A stretch of DNA of 64,000 nt from Sipunculus nudus (Eukaryota; Annelida; Sipuncula; Golfingiida; Sipunculidae). Each line of letters opens with the position of its first letter. The first letter of the stretch is position 1. Both the position numbers and the translations under genes were made by a program. The stretch lies in contig CM049318.1 in NCBI GenBank assembly GCA_026874595.1, positions 20,251,456 through 20,315,455 on the forward strand, read 5' to 3'. Below, piece after piece: positions 26,918 to 38,700 of this stretch. The notes below the pieces were generated by a model that saw only the letters and a list, made by a program, of their open reading frames with translations, did not search any database and was not told where the DNA came from.

Positions 26918-29900
26918 TTTTGACACAAAAGCTCTAAATTTGTCGTGTTTAAATTAACGGGACAACTTTTTTTTATTTTATTTTATATCCTTAAATTATT
27001 TGTAATTTGTTTGAATACGAATAACGCATATAAAATATTTTGTAGAGACAGCATAATTTCCTGCAGTTGATGAAGGATGCCCACCTTGAGACATCTTCCG
27101 ATAATCAAGATATATCTGTTGACGATTCTAGTGAAAAGCCAAATGGACAAAGAGACAAAACGAGTAAAGTGGGTATGTCTATAATTTTTTTTTCAATTCT
27201 CGCGTTTATTTGGTCGAGGGATGTATTTATTATGATACCGTTACATTTTGAAAGCTCCAGATCGTTAAACTAATATGTTTGTCAATATCACCATGTTTCC
27301 TTTCGTGTAATTTGTGTGTCAATTTAATCGCCACCTTTATTTTATGCTGACTTTTCTTACTCTTGGCCTAAACACAGGTATTTACATCTGCAGAGTACCA
27401 TTCTGGGTTGTGATTACATGACAGTGCAGTAGCACTCGATTTCTGTGATTTTTTTTATGCATTGGTTTATACCGTACATGCGGGTCTTAGGTGTGTGACC
27501 ATTCCAGGTGTTTGGTCATAACACCTAGGAACTCTCCAAAGACGCAACTTGTTTGTGAGAAACACATGGTTGTTGGACACAGCTTTCCCATTGATCAACA
27601 GTACCCTGTAAGAGACCAAACGTGAAAAATTTCACTGCCTTCCTGGGCTTAGATTTGAACTCACAACCTCCCTGCTTTTAGGTCCTGTACTCTACCCCTG
27701 GACAATGCAAGGCGATACAAATGTGGGCTTTAGGCTGAACCTGTTTTCCGAGGCTGCCATTGTTTCCAAAACTTCTGTAGGATGTAGGTCAGACAGGTAG
27801 TGTCCCGCAACCAAAGCTTGATGATCCCTAAAAAGGTTAATATAAAGGGTTAAGTTTTTTAAAAAGACCAGTCTCTGCCTTTTATAATTACCATTTAGAA
27901 AGAAGCATTATAAGACCCAAGTAAATGTTCTTTGTAGCTTTGACTACGAAAGAAATTATAGCTCAAGGCTTGCTTTTCTTCCTGGTTGGAAGTGCGACCA
28001 CTGGAAACACCGTCACATTCTTATGCTACTCCATGGCAACCAATCAGGACATCCAGGAAAAACTAATGTCTGAGATCGATGACGTTGTCGGTGATCAGGT
28101 ATAGGTGTCTTTTCTCAATTCGATTTACTTATTATTGTACAGCTTTTATTTATTTATTTTTTTTTGTTTTAACTCCTTTTCATACATACCCCAGTCTACC
28201 GTCATAATGTCATTTTAATACTTTAGCTACCACATTGCACGCCATTTTGAAAAAAAAACAATTTTTAGGAAGTCTGATTTTCTTAGATTTTAGTATTATT
28301 ACTGATATTAATGCCACAACAAAAGTGAAAGGCTTTTATATGTTTTCACCGTAAGTTGAACAGTTTACATTTAAAGGAAAATATCACACCGGAACTGATC
28401 GAAGCTATGCCGTACCTCGAACAGTGTGTCAACGAGACCCTACGGATGTATAACCCTATTCTGATGTAGGTCCCCTTTCTTGAATACATTTCAAAACAAT
28501 GCTCTTTTCCATGTAAGACAATAGGCTTATGAAATTGATCTCTTCAATGACACTAGGAAAGTCGGTTAGCAAAGACCTACAGTGATTGCTTGGCTCATCT
28601 ATGCTGACAAAGAAAGGTCGTGTTTGTCAAAGCTTCAATAATTAAAGCCCCTGTCTTATCCTTACAAGCGAGATGACTGTCAAAATATCTCATATGCATC
28701 TCATTTTTTTTAACAAAACCTGTAATGCTGCCTCACTGGATCTCAGTTTAGTAGATGATTGACATTATTTGAATGGTGTCTTATACTTATCGAACTTGAA
28801 ACGTCCTTTGAAAATATCTCTGAGTATATGGAGCATATGTGTCATTAATTTCATTCTATAATTTTCAAATACAAATATACCCAGATAGAAGCTTTAACTC
28901 CAATTACATGCAGGAGTGAACTGTTACAAGTTAAATGTCATTATTTGACTCAATTTAAGAGTGTACTCCGTGCAGTCAGAAAATCACAGTTCATCGATGT
29001 AAGTGTAATGTAGAATTGCCAACGTTGTTATAAGGCATTACACCAATTGTTCTAATTAACAGTTTGGACAGAGTCGCGGACAACGACGTAGATATCAAAG
29101 GATACAGGCTACCAAAGGGCACGTGTATCAATATAGCTGTCGATGTGATCCATCACGACCCCGAATTTTGGCCAGATCCGGAGAGATTCGACCCTGAAAG
29201 GTGAAATTTAAAATGCAGTCTTTTCCATCTCAAAGGAGTGTTTAAATGCCCATGCAAAATTAGTTTTTGTTGTCCTGTGCGAGTAATTATTTTTATGTTA
29301 TCTTTATTCCTCGTCATTCTATTGCTAACTTTGGACAAGTTTACTTTGCGATTGTATGCTTTCTCATCAACGCCATCTGGTGTAGGGTATATGAAAAAAA
29401 ATACACATGAACTCCGGTTCAGACTGGAATAATAAAATCCTTCCTATATCAAACATCTCATTATTTTCAAACATGGCAACTTTGACAGGACAAGGCCTGG
29501 AACTAGGAAAACGATTGTCAAGAGAGGTGAACTTGAACGGAAATAGTACTCAATACATCCTGACACAAACAACCCAGTAACACGTTCACCGCATGAGTAA
29601 CGCTCAAACATGGCTATCACACTAAAACCACCAGCATCCTGCCAACGTGGCGGCTCCGCAAACCCTTATTTTCTACCAACTATGATAACCAAACCAATAT
29701 GACCATCCTACTAACGCGACCACCCCGCTAAAATGACAGTCCAGTTATATAATGACCATTAGAACGATATCTTTATAAATTACCGCGCCAACATGCCTAC
29801 TCCAAAAAGACGACGAGCAAAAACCCCGTCAACCTGACCATATCACAGTCAAGACCGTTTCGCTTATATGAATATGAAAGAATAGTTGTATTTACGGGTT

Positions 29901-31383
29901 AACTGTACTTGAGGAAAAATTTTTATTCTGACTGACCTTCTTAGCACTTCATTTGTTCTTCAGGTTTTCACCAGAGAATAAACCAAACATTATCCCTATG
30001 ACGTTCCTCCCGTTCGGATTCGGGCCCAGGAACTGTATCGGGATGAGGCTGGCCCTTCTAGAGGTCAAGGTCGTAATCACTAAGATTTTCCAGAACTTCC
30101 GGTTAAAGATGTGTGACAAAACACCGGTGAGTTTTTTAATTGTTCTCCGAAGAAAGATTCCAGTTATGTATTTCATTTCAAGTAATTTTTTTTCTACCAG
30201 TTAATAATGCATTATTCACGTATCACATCAAGTTAAATCCTAAATAATAAATTCAACATATAGAGACCATGAATACGGAAGTCTCTCTCAGACCAAATTT
30301 TGCGGCCTGGACCCCTGCCGCCTTTTTTCCTGACCTGGGACCTTTTTTAGGATTTTCATTAGTCCTCCTTGTTTGGACCTCCCCCCTTTTTCCTAAATCC
30401 TGAATCCGCCCCTGGCTTTATACTTAAAAAAAGTTACAACTCATATTCTTACAATAAATCGATACTCTGACCAGATCACAGAATCAATCGTTTCAATTAA
30501 TGTGTACATGTAACAAAGCGGACGTACTGCTTTCATTATTCATATAGCTGGAAAAAGAGATTGCAAAAGATAATGCTCATGTGCGTATACAACAAATAAT
30601 TGTATTTTTTTATTTCCTTTGAGTACTGCTATGTGATAAACAGTACCCATGATCTTTTAATTATCAGCTGGTGTATTATCTAAACCACGTGGATCCGATG
30701 ATAATGGCGTAATAAAATTTCAGTCACACAAATGACAACTTAAAGACTTACTGTACAATGGGTTACCGTTGAGTCACTGTTTTAGAGTAAGCCACATTGT
30801 CGGCGTGTACGCCACTGGAAAATTATTTTTACACAGGACAGTAACTGCCGCCCCACATTAACGCTTTCACAATTCACCGGAACCCTCCTCAGCTCAAGGT
30901 TACTTTTAGTTAATAATATGCCCGAAAGGTGGCAGCAAAAGGAAGGAAGGAATAATTGTTACTGTATGCAACATCAGATGTTGATGCCACACTGTCGGGG
31001 TGTTTTTGTGGGTTGAAGACCAGAAAAGCCGATTTACAGTTAATAACATGTGCCGCTTAGGGCGTGTGATGCTGCAATGTAATTCTGTCAAAGTGGAATG
31101 TCAGAATTGGAATGCGTTCTTTGTAATTAAGCTCATGTGTGTTACGCTGATGCAAAAAGTGCCGCAGTGTCATGGCCGCTAATGCTGGTGCATGGAGTCA
31201 ATCAGACAAACGGGGAATTTTAGTAAAGTATACAGAGAGAAAGACGAATTTCCAGGCTTATTCCAGCAGGTCACGTGATTAACTGTTGTTTTGTTTTACT
31301 AGGACCCCATGATGTACGGAAGAGCAGGACTTCTTAAACCAAGAGATAAAGTATGGCTTCTGGCAGAGCGTCGTATTAAGTGA
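15230..31383 (+). CDS. Cytochrome P450 gene A, CYP3-clan (CYP3A-like), 14 exons, 514 aa
   Basis: Exons: 15230-15300, 20463-20559, 20946-20998, 21382-21478, 22710-22826, 22986-23074, 24500-24642, 26050-26168, 27046-27172, 27938-28098, 28377-28465, 29063-29200, 29964-30126, 31303-31383. All introns are GT-AG and phases agree, with no internal stop. The product is a haem monooxygenase expected in the ER membrane, fed by P450 reductase. Visible parts: an N-terminal hydrophobic anchor (TWAVLMAFVLVLLYM), the proline-rich hinge GLPGPKPTPYFGN, helix C WKRVR, the I-helix segment FFLVGSATTGNT, ExxR as ETLR, PERF, the haem loop FGFGPRNCIG with the Cys ligand, and the ending AERRIK. Length is normal for the clan (about 500). 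The I-helix acid is Ala. Intron 1 (5.2 kb) is full of mobile elements. The CYP3A-like call rests on motifs such as TFTSGKLK-type FTTGKLK. Substrate is unknown. The start is the only ATG in frame after the shared promoter block. Confidence 0.92.
15340..15575 (-). repeat. Dispersed repeat with G-run and TCTGTC/CCGTC tract
   Basis: Read on minus, it shares ATGAGAGCAATCA(G/C)TGACCC, GGGAAAGTTAT-like and GACGGACGG blocks with 23890-24015 on plus. It interrupts the duplicated intron 1 start relative to the copy at 49509, so it probably inserted after the duplication. A run of 19 G lies at 15352-15370. Confidence 0.65.
15845..15897. repeat. Near-perfect 23-bp hairpin
   Basis: GCTAGATCCATTTGAGGC and its complement GCCTCAACTGGATCTAGC flank a short loop, giving a stem of about 23 bp with one mismatch and a loop of about 7 nt. 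It lies in intron 1 of gene A. Confidence 0.85.
16441..17560. other. Intron 1 of gene A, no further gene seen
   Basis: A 92-codon plus-strand frame at 17061-17339 has no recognisable domain and no splice context. Short TA runs are present at 16741-16756. Confidence 0.4.
17561..17911 (+). mobile_element. Solo LTR related to the LTR at 23-818
   Basis: It starts TGTGACACGGGCG and ends GGTTCCGTAACA, with a TATA-like GTATATAAAGGG in the middle. The order of shared blocks is the same as in the left-edge LTR, but a long downstream segment present there is missing here. No tRNA-Pro-like primer site follows, and no clear target-site duplication was seen, so it is best read as an old solo LTR in intron 1. 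Confidence 0.65.
18125..18494. other. Insertion within the left TIR flanked by a 12-bp direct repeat
   Basis: ACATCTCGGCCC occurs at 18113-18124 and again at 18495-18506. Removing one copy plus the intervening 370 bp restores the left arm's match to the right arm. The inserted DNA is GC-richer than its surroundings and open on the minus strand from about 18538 to 18209 (109 codons), with no domain I recognise. Confidence 0.5.
18811..18863. repeat. (TA)n microsatellite
   Basis: About 26 TA units inside the long-TIR element. Confidence 0.95.
19101..19592 (+). repeat. Dispersed ~490-bp repeat, copy 1
   Basis: It begins CGCTCCCGAGGCAGC and runs to CAGACGGTTGCC. The whole segment aligns in the same orientation with 63505-64000, with substitutions and small indels, including TCCTGGCTCCGCCCAT and CATCATCGACCGATTC. 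It is GC-richer than its surroundings and has no coding frame of note. Confidence 0.85.
19620..19975. repeat. Degenerate (TTCATTCAATCTTT)n satellite
   Basis: About 25 imperfect units of TTCATTCA and ATCTTTC arranged in tandem. Apparent open frames here (Phe/Ser/Leu-rich) are by-products. Confidence 0.9.
22015..22060. repeat. (TA)n microsatellite in gene A intron 4
   Basis: About 22 TA units. Confidence 0.95.
23890..24015 (+). repeat. Dispersed repeat, second copy of the 15340-15575 family
   Basis: GGTATGTATGAGAGCAATCA, TTTAGGAAAGTTATC, GGAAATGAAAAC and GACGGACGGGCAGACAGG match the complement of 15440-15575. It sits in intron 6 of gene A. Confidence 0.7.
25321..25791. mobile_element. MITE-like element with TATACGCCCGTC ends
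   Basis: TATACGCCCGTC at 25321-25332 is mirrored by GACGGGCGTATTA at 25779-25791, bounding ~470 bp without coding capacity in intron 7 of gene A. A TA dinucleotide sits at both outer ends, so TA target choice is possible. Confidence 0.55.
25815..25965. repeat. Degenerate GTA/GCA trinucleotide repeat
   Basis: Irregular AGTAGTAGCAGTA units form a Val/Ala-rich open frame that is not a gene. Confidence 0.85.
26619..26700. repeat. Two poly-C runs
   Basis: Runs of about 17 C each, 35-50 bp apart, in intron 8 of gene A. Base counts in such runs are often unreliable. Confidence 0.85.
26869..26914. repeat. (TA)n microsatellite
   Basis: About 22 TA units in intron 8 of gene A. Confidence 0.95.
27370..27720 (-). 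mobile_element. tRNA-derived SINE, copy 2
   Basis: On minus the head contains CAGGGGTAGAGTACAGGACC (box A region) and GAGTTCAAATC (box B), spaced as in a tRNA gene. The body matches the copy at 4010-4360. It lies in intron 9 of gene A, antisense to the gene. Confidence 0.75.
27938..28098 (+). CDS. Gene A exon 10, I-helix exon with altered catalytic motif
   Basis: The exon begins in phase with ALTTKEIIAQG and contains FFLVGSATTGNT where microsomal P450s normally show AGxET or AGxDT. The Thr is kept, the acidic residue is Ala, and the first Ala is Val. The remainder (CYSMATNQDIQEKL) is standard for helix J and matches gene B closely, so the frame is secure. Confidence 0.9.
29964..30126 (+). 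CDS. Gene A exon 13, haem-binding exon
   Basis: This encodes PFGFGPRNCIGMR, a perfect FxxGxRxCxG haem loop with the cysteine thiolate ligand, followed by helix L (LALLEVKVV). It is 163 nt, as in gene B. Confidence 0.95.
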
Positions 31384-34300
31384 CCTAAACGTGTACAGAT
31401 CCATTACATGAAGTGGACACTGGCGTATTTGCCTTCTCGCCCATGAACGTCAATAAGAATTGGCAATATGGAAGGAGCTCGAGTATCGGAATATAGTGTT
31501 ACTGGGCAATATTTTTATTGGATACTCTTTTTCCTTCAGTGCAACTGGGCCACCTATTCTATCCTATTTATCTACAGACTCTACTCAAATGCAGAAGAGA
31601 ACCCAGAGGACCCCCCCCCCCCCCCCCCCCCCCCATCTTTTTTCTATAAGCCGCAACCTTTATTAAAGTGTTTCAGACCATTTTAGCCGCCAGGGGACTT
31701 TTTTTAAGGTTTAATCATTAGTCCTCCTTGGTTGGACCACTCCTTCTCCTGATACAACACAACAAGAGGACAAGCAGTGAACCCGTATACCCAAGTTTCA
31801 AGCATATTCAGGACTGACGTATGTTGTGGGAACTTTCTGACCGACCTTGCTGCTCTCAGTGTATAATCCATCTAAAGGTTTATAATATACAGAGTATAAG
31901 CTTCTACATAAAGTATTTGGTATTATTGAATCTTAAAAATTTTGGTATATTATCTAAGCAAGAAAGCCAAATGAACTGTAATTCTAGTCTTTAGGGATAT
32001 TTCTGCTTCATTTGATGATATATACATAATCCTTTCCCTATAGAATACTGGATTTTTTTTTAAGTATAATGTAACATTTTATTATATGAATTGTATTTAA
32101 CATGCAGTTACCATCTTTAGGATTTAGTTAAATGTGGATGTTCCTGGACAGTATATAGTATGCGTCTGTGTTTTCAAGAAACATTCAAATCCTTCACCGT
32201 AGGTTCTTTCACGTAATGTATCTGTTTGAACAAAAATTGTTTGTTATATCTTAGCCGCGTTTGTTGCTCTATTTTATAAGTGCCAATATGTGTGTACATT
32301 TCAATTTCGTGTTACAGCTATAGAAATAGGAATGCGCAGGGTGCAATTATAGTACCGTCTGAATAACAGAAAATAAATCTGCCTTAAAGCATGCTGACCT
32401 GAACTCTTGAGAAACCAGGATACGGTCTACAAAAACCCTTTCCGTAACCACACAAGGCAATAATAACACCTTATTTAATACGTGTATCTTTTTTTTCCTT
32501 GATTGATCCTTTTTACGCCATAATCAAATTCATTTCAGATAAGGTTTCTTCGATAAGTGCATCAATGTTATCTTCATGTACTGTAAATGTACTGTGGGTG
32601 AATTTTTGTTCGCGATAGTTTCAAAAACGTGCATAAGAGGTCCCTTCGTGGAAGACAAGTCGAAAGGTATAGATATTTAATGTTGATATTTAATATAAAT
32701 AATAATAGCCCTTGTAATCAGTGTAAACAAGTGTATTATCCCCTGCCAGTGCGTCACTTTCAGAGCTGGGTCCGTTGGAAGAAAATGTAACAGAATTCTG
32801 GCTGTCAATCACTCGAGCCTGCGAGGCTCCCAGTGAGTACTTCATGTGCGCCCGTTCGACTGTTTTTCTCTTTCCCTACATAACTCGCTGACATTCCTCT
32901 GGTACAAAGTTCAATATATATTTAAAATGATGATCAATTTTGGTTGATATCTTAACCATGAAACGCATACTTATTGGTGTTAAAATGGTATAATCCTGGA
33001 TCTTCTTGTTTGGCAGTAAACCGGCAGTCAAAGAAGATGCAATGGATCCGTTGCCTGTTCCGTGGCCTATTTTGTAGAAACTGACATTGTATGGCTATCG
33101 GACTCAATATATGGCCGGGCCTTATAATAATGAGTCCGATTATTTCGGACTTAAATAATAATACATTTTATATGATCAAAAATTGTTTTAGGTATTTCGA
33201 ATTATTTTTCAATAAAGAAAAATACTTTCAACCCGTTCGATGTTCACTTGGGTACCTTTTTTTATTATTAAGATTTTATGCATATATTATTTGTTATAAA
33301 TGATATGATAATGGTTCACTTTGATTAGGTTTTTAATATGGGAAGATTTCAAAAATGGAACCCTCGTGAAATACTGAAAAATAGAAATCACAAAATTTTC
33401 AACCTCCGAATATGAAACGAACCACAGTATACGGTATGTGGTTAGAGGTTAATGAGTTTGATATTCAATCTATTTTAAACTATTCTCATACTTCTGTATG
33501 ACAAGACGTTTCCTGGGGTGGGTTTAGTAAAAATGTTAAGTTGATGTTGATTTACTTGGTAGTGCTCTGTAGCAGCGTGTTTATGATGCCATTCGAATGA
33601 TGCTTGTACATTTCATCATTATGTCGCAGATGGAATATTTGACGCGTACATTTCAAACATGTATATTTCACTTTAAATCACTATTACAGTTAGCTTAATG
33701 GGTGCTGGGATTTAGCCCCGTGGCGCTCACGTTTGTTGTAACTTATTCTGGCGTGGATAAAGGATATATCACGCAGATGTATATAGTATGACGTAGCGTC
33801 GAAAAATAGACGCACGTGCACAACGTAACATAATATCAAAATTCAGATGTAAAATTAAAGATATAGTAAGGAGAAAATAAATTCCTCCGACCTATGGAGC
33901 CATGTTGCTATTTTAACGGTGCTAGTTCTTGGACGTGTTTTTGTTCTCCGAACATGTACCTCTTCCTGTTTGTAATATGATGCAAACAGGAACATATTCC
34001 TTTTCCGATGCAAAAACGGTTTGGTCACATATACACATATATCTTTAAAATATTAATACACACGTATATTAAAAAAAACAATCAATGGTGTATATCATTT
34101 GATTTCAAAGAAATCTATCAAATATAAGGGATGCATTGTAAAAGATGACAAATTTAGCGTAATATCAGTCGACAAAATAAAAATGATCAGTTAAAAAATG
34201 TGGGCAGTCACTTCCTAACGTGCCGCCATAGCGCGCCCACTGGTGGTGTAACCAACTCCTGGGTTGGTTATTTTTTACTTGAACAATTAACAGGAACATG

Positions 34301-35716
34301 TTCGTGTTCGTGAGTAAAAACGGTCTCTGTTCATGAACAGAGGTATAAACAGGAACATGTCCGTGGAACGAAAGCACGCCCCTGGTCTGCTTTCCTTACC
34401 AAAGATTACGGATTTTGGACCGGCGTATTATAACACAATGTCTGAAACCTTACTATACCTTGCACTTCTAGTCTTATTTCATTGTCCTTACTCTTACAAG
34501 CACGCATGCAAATAAGATCATGATCTCATCTCGTATTCTGCTCATAGAGTAAACACTAATTACAATTAACAGAAAAATATAAAAGTACCGAATTATTTAT
34601 TTCTGGTATATTATTTCTGGAATGAGGAACAAATGCACATGTGACCGGATAAGACTTAAGATTTACTATAAGATTTTAAAATTTATTTTCAAGCAAAGAC
34701 AGGAGCATGGATGATAAAGAACAAGTGGTTTAATTTAATTTAAGGAAAAGAAAGATAACTAACTATTGTACAGATGAATCATTCATAGATGTATGTATGG
34801 GGTTACCGGTTACCTTTTAACTTATTTTTCAAACATTCCTTGACACATTGGAATAAAATATACTATGAATATTTTTTAAGATATCATATAAAGAAGGTTA
34901 TATCTTCTTCATTAGCAATCTTGTCCACTTAACATGTCAAAATTAACCGTTATAATTATTTAATATTAATAAAGCTTGATTTGTAAAGCTAAGCACATAT
35001 GTCTGCAAAAAATATGATACCTTCATGTTCTCTATATGTAAACAAAAAATATATTTGAATTGAATATTTCGGGCATTCCCTGTGGAAAGCTGAAGTCCAG
35101 TCAAAAGTCGTATTTCTGACAACAATATCTGATACCTTTATTGATTATATACTATGCTTCTTCCTCGTGTGTATGTAAGAATAAATAACAAAATTCAAAC
35201 ACAGATTTTAAAAGTAAAATTTAAAATGAACTGGAAGCATTAAAATGAAACGAAATACATTTTACTTTGTCTAAAATAATATATACCTTACTGGATGTAT
35301 CGTGAATTTAATATCATTTTTGAATTGTTTCAAAATTGATTGTTTGTTGATGTTTTCAAGTTTGAAGCCGTCGAAACTCAGTTTTTGTTGGGCTACACAT
35401 AACTGTTCTGGTTACATGCAACGAGTTAAAGAACTAATACAATTTTAATTATAGTTGAATTTTGGTTCGCATAAAAATAGTATTAAAAGTTTCAAATGAT
35501 TTTTAATACAGTTGTTAAAATTATAAAAACAACACTCTTTCAATTAACCATAGGGTCCTCATTGATTAAGATTCACAGTGTGCTTGCACATTACATACTT
35601 TAAAAAACATTTATAATATGATATTAATCTAAATATGCAAAATCAAAATCACGAAACGTAAATCCGCGAGTATCAAGCCAACCTCAGTAATCACTGCGTA
35701 ATAAATGTGCGCTGCA
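31384..35716. other. Convergent intergenic spacer between P450 genes A and B
   Basis: It should hold the 3' UTRs of both genes. A poly-C run of about 26 lies at 31609-31635. A piece near 31665-31740 (TTAGTCCTCCTTGGTTGGACC) resembles one at 30330-30390 inside intron 13, so a small repeat is shared. No coding exon is recognised. Candidate polyadenylation hexamers exist (for example AATAAA at 32372-32377) but none is compelling. Confidence 0.45.
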
Positions 35717-38700
35717 TCACTTGTCTCTGCGCTCTACCTGAAGCCACACCTTATCTTCTGGTTGGAGCAGTATCCCTCGACCATAAGCCATAGGATCCTA
35801 TACAGAAAATGACAGAAACAAACGGGCAGTGACATAAATTGTTTGCAACTTTGCTGATTGCGGTTCGTTTTGGTGTCATCTACATGTTTTAGGACAGGTG
35901 CATAACAAACACGGAGATTCCACATATTAATCTGCTGCGAACTAAGATAAATTTGGAAGTTTAATTTGGGTAAAAAACCAAGCAGCTGGTCTCAAATAAA
36001 ACGAAATTACCTTTATACAATGGGCAATGTTTCATTTTGATCAAGTTACTTGTTAGTTAACGTTTACCATTTAAAATTAACTCAAAACCTTGTGTCAAAT
36101 ATTGAAAACACGCCAAACGAAGGGCTACAAGTATATTCGTTATTGAAGAATAATCGAACAGATTCTGACCGCCGTTTTCTCACAAGTCCGGAACTGGAAG
36201 CTCTGGAAAATCTTAACCACGAGAATCTTGAGTTCCAGGAGGGCCATCCTCATCCCAAGACAGTTCCTGGGTCCGATTCCAAAAGGAAGGTACGTCAAAG
36301 GAACAATCTTCAGCTTGTTTTCTGCTGAAAACCTTAACGAGAGAATAAAAAGATCAACATTTAACTTCTCATTCGTCGTTTTGCAGAGAACCAGTCAATT
36401 TTGTCGCCTTGAAGGTCAATAGTAGCCCCCTCCTGTAATAATGCTATAGAGTATTTAGACATAAGAATAAACTTATTTTATTTAACTTTTGTTTATTTAT
36501 GAACTCGTAACAGTACGGATACAAAAGGATCCTACATGCTGTGCTATGTCTGCAAATTTCCAGAAAATTTTATCCTTGTCACCATTAAGTAAACATCAAC
36601 TACTTGCAGCATTTATACCAGCGGTATTACTGGGCGTTTAGGGCAATATAAAACACTATGAATATGCGCATAATGTGTGTATGAATGATTCAGATCCAGG
36701 GTATAAGCTTCAACCAGATCTCGCCATTTAAGATCTGACCGTTCGAGATCTAATGTGATATTCCCCTCTCCATGAACTGAGGTGAGCACACATTATCATT
36801 TATCATGGACAGGTGTCGCTTATTTACTTTTACCTGTCTGGGTCGAATCTTTCTGGTTCTGGCCAAAATTTTGGGTCGTGGTGTATAACATCCACGGCAA
36901 TATTGATGAACATGCCTTTTTGGAATTTGTATCCCATGATTTCTACGTCGTTATTTGCGACCCTGTCAAGGCTGTTGATAATATAATATTGTTAATGACA
37001 ATTTCGACAATTTCCGCACTATATCATCCATGATGTACGTTTGATTTAAACATTCAATGAGGGCTAACATTATTATGGAAATACAATGATACAGATCACA
37101 TCTGCTGTGTGGATTTTCTCAATATCAATGCATAATTGAATGATTGTTCACGAAAATATTAGGAAACTATAAAATGATTGACAGAATTGAATTAAAATAT
37201 ATCTTTTATGAAAGTCACCTAAAAAAAGTGAAGGGACAAATGTACCCTCTCCCACACCTAAAATGTGAGGTGGATCTGTCCTTTTGTCCCCCAGAAACAA
37301 GGCCCATGTAAACATATCATGCATATAGTGCCATTCTACATTCTTAATCATACGCTATCTAACAAGAATCTGAGTCCCTTAAATTAAACCTCCCTAACAC
37401 CTGTATTTCATAGTTTATACATTAAAAATGAAATTCTGATATTTAATTAATACTAAATTTTAATGATTGAAGACAAGGCCCATGTAAACATATCTTGCAT
37501 ATAGTGCCATTTCTCCATTCTTAATTATACGCTATCTTACAAGATTCTGAGTCCCTTAAATTGTACCTCCCTAACACTGGTATATCTTAGTTTATACATT
37601 AAAAACGAAATTCTGAAATTAAGCTAATACCAAATTTGAATGATTGAAGAATGTAAGGACAAATATTTTTTAGCCATTCATAAATTGGCTTGTTTCGACT
37701 AGAATCTTACTGGCACACTTTAAAAAGTTTCAGTTATATTAATATACCATATACAAACGACCGTTCATGTCATCAATTCATATACCATTTAAAGGAGCAC
37801 CGATGCAATTAACCATGGATAGCGGACTCTGAGATGAAGAAGCCAAATTTTAGTAATTTCAAATTATCTAGTTTCTCCTGACTGTTACCTCAGTCATATA
37901 TTAACCTGTTTTTCTATTCGATATAAACTGATACCTACATCAGAACGGGGTTATACATCCGCAAACACTCACTCATGCACTGTTCTAAGTATGACAGGGC
38001 GTCAATCAGTTCTACCGTAATCACTTCCTGAACAACATAGAAACGGGAACATGTGAATAAAAATTAAACTTTAAGAATAGCATCAACGTCCAATTGATTA
38101 CAAACTATCATTACTCTTATATTGTCCATGAAAACTAAAATTCCAGACGAATTCTCATCATTTTAGGATTTAATTTATTATAAACATCAAAATAATGGCA
38201 AAAAATTATATGGTTTTCAAAATTCGCACCCCAATGAAACAAAGATGTCGCATTACTGGAAAACTAGGAAATGCAAATGTTTCTTATAACCCTTAACGGA
38301 ATCTTATTGAATAACACATGAAAACACATGCACTTGAATATAAAAGAAAAATGAAAAATTTATATTATAATTTATAATATATTGTATTACAATTTATATT
38401 ATAATGTACTGATATTTGTCACCTGGTCACCGACCACCTCGTCTATCTCGGCTATAAGTTTTTCCTGGGTGTCTTGGTTGGTTGCCATGGAGTAACAGAA
38501 GAATGTGACTGCGCTTCCGACTGACTCGGTCCCAGCCAGAAGGAAGATAAAGGCTTGAGCTTCAATCTCATCCGTAGTCAGAGCTGCAAAAAAGTACACT
38601 GCATAAGAAGTTGTAAACTGGCATTCGTTCTACCCTATTCCATTCATCTTCTGCTTTTCAATAGTTTACTTGTCGTGAACAGCAGCCAGACCCCGGACGC

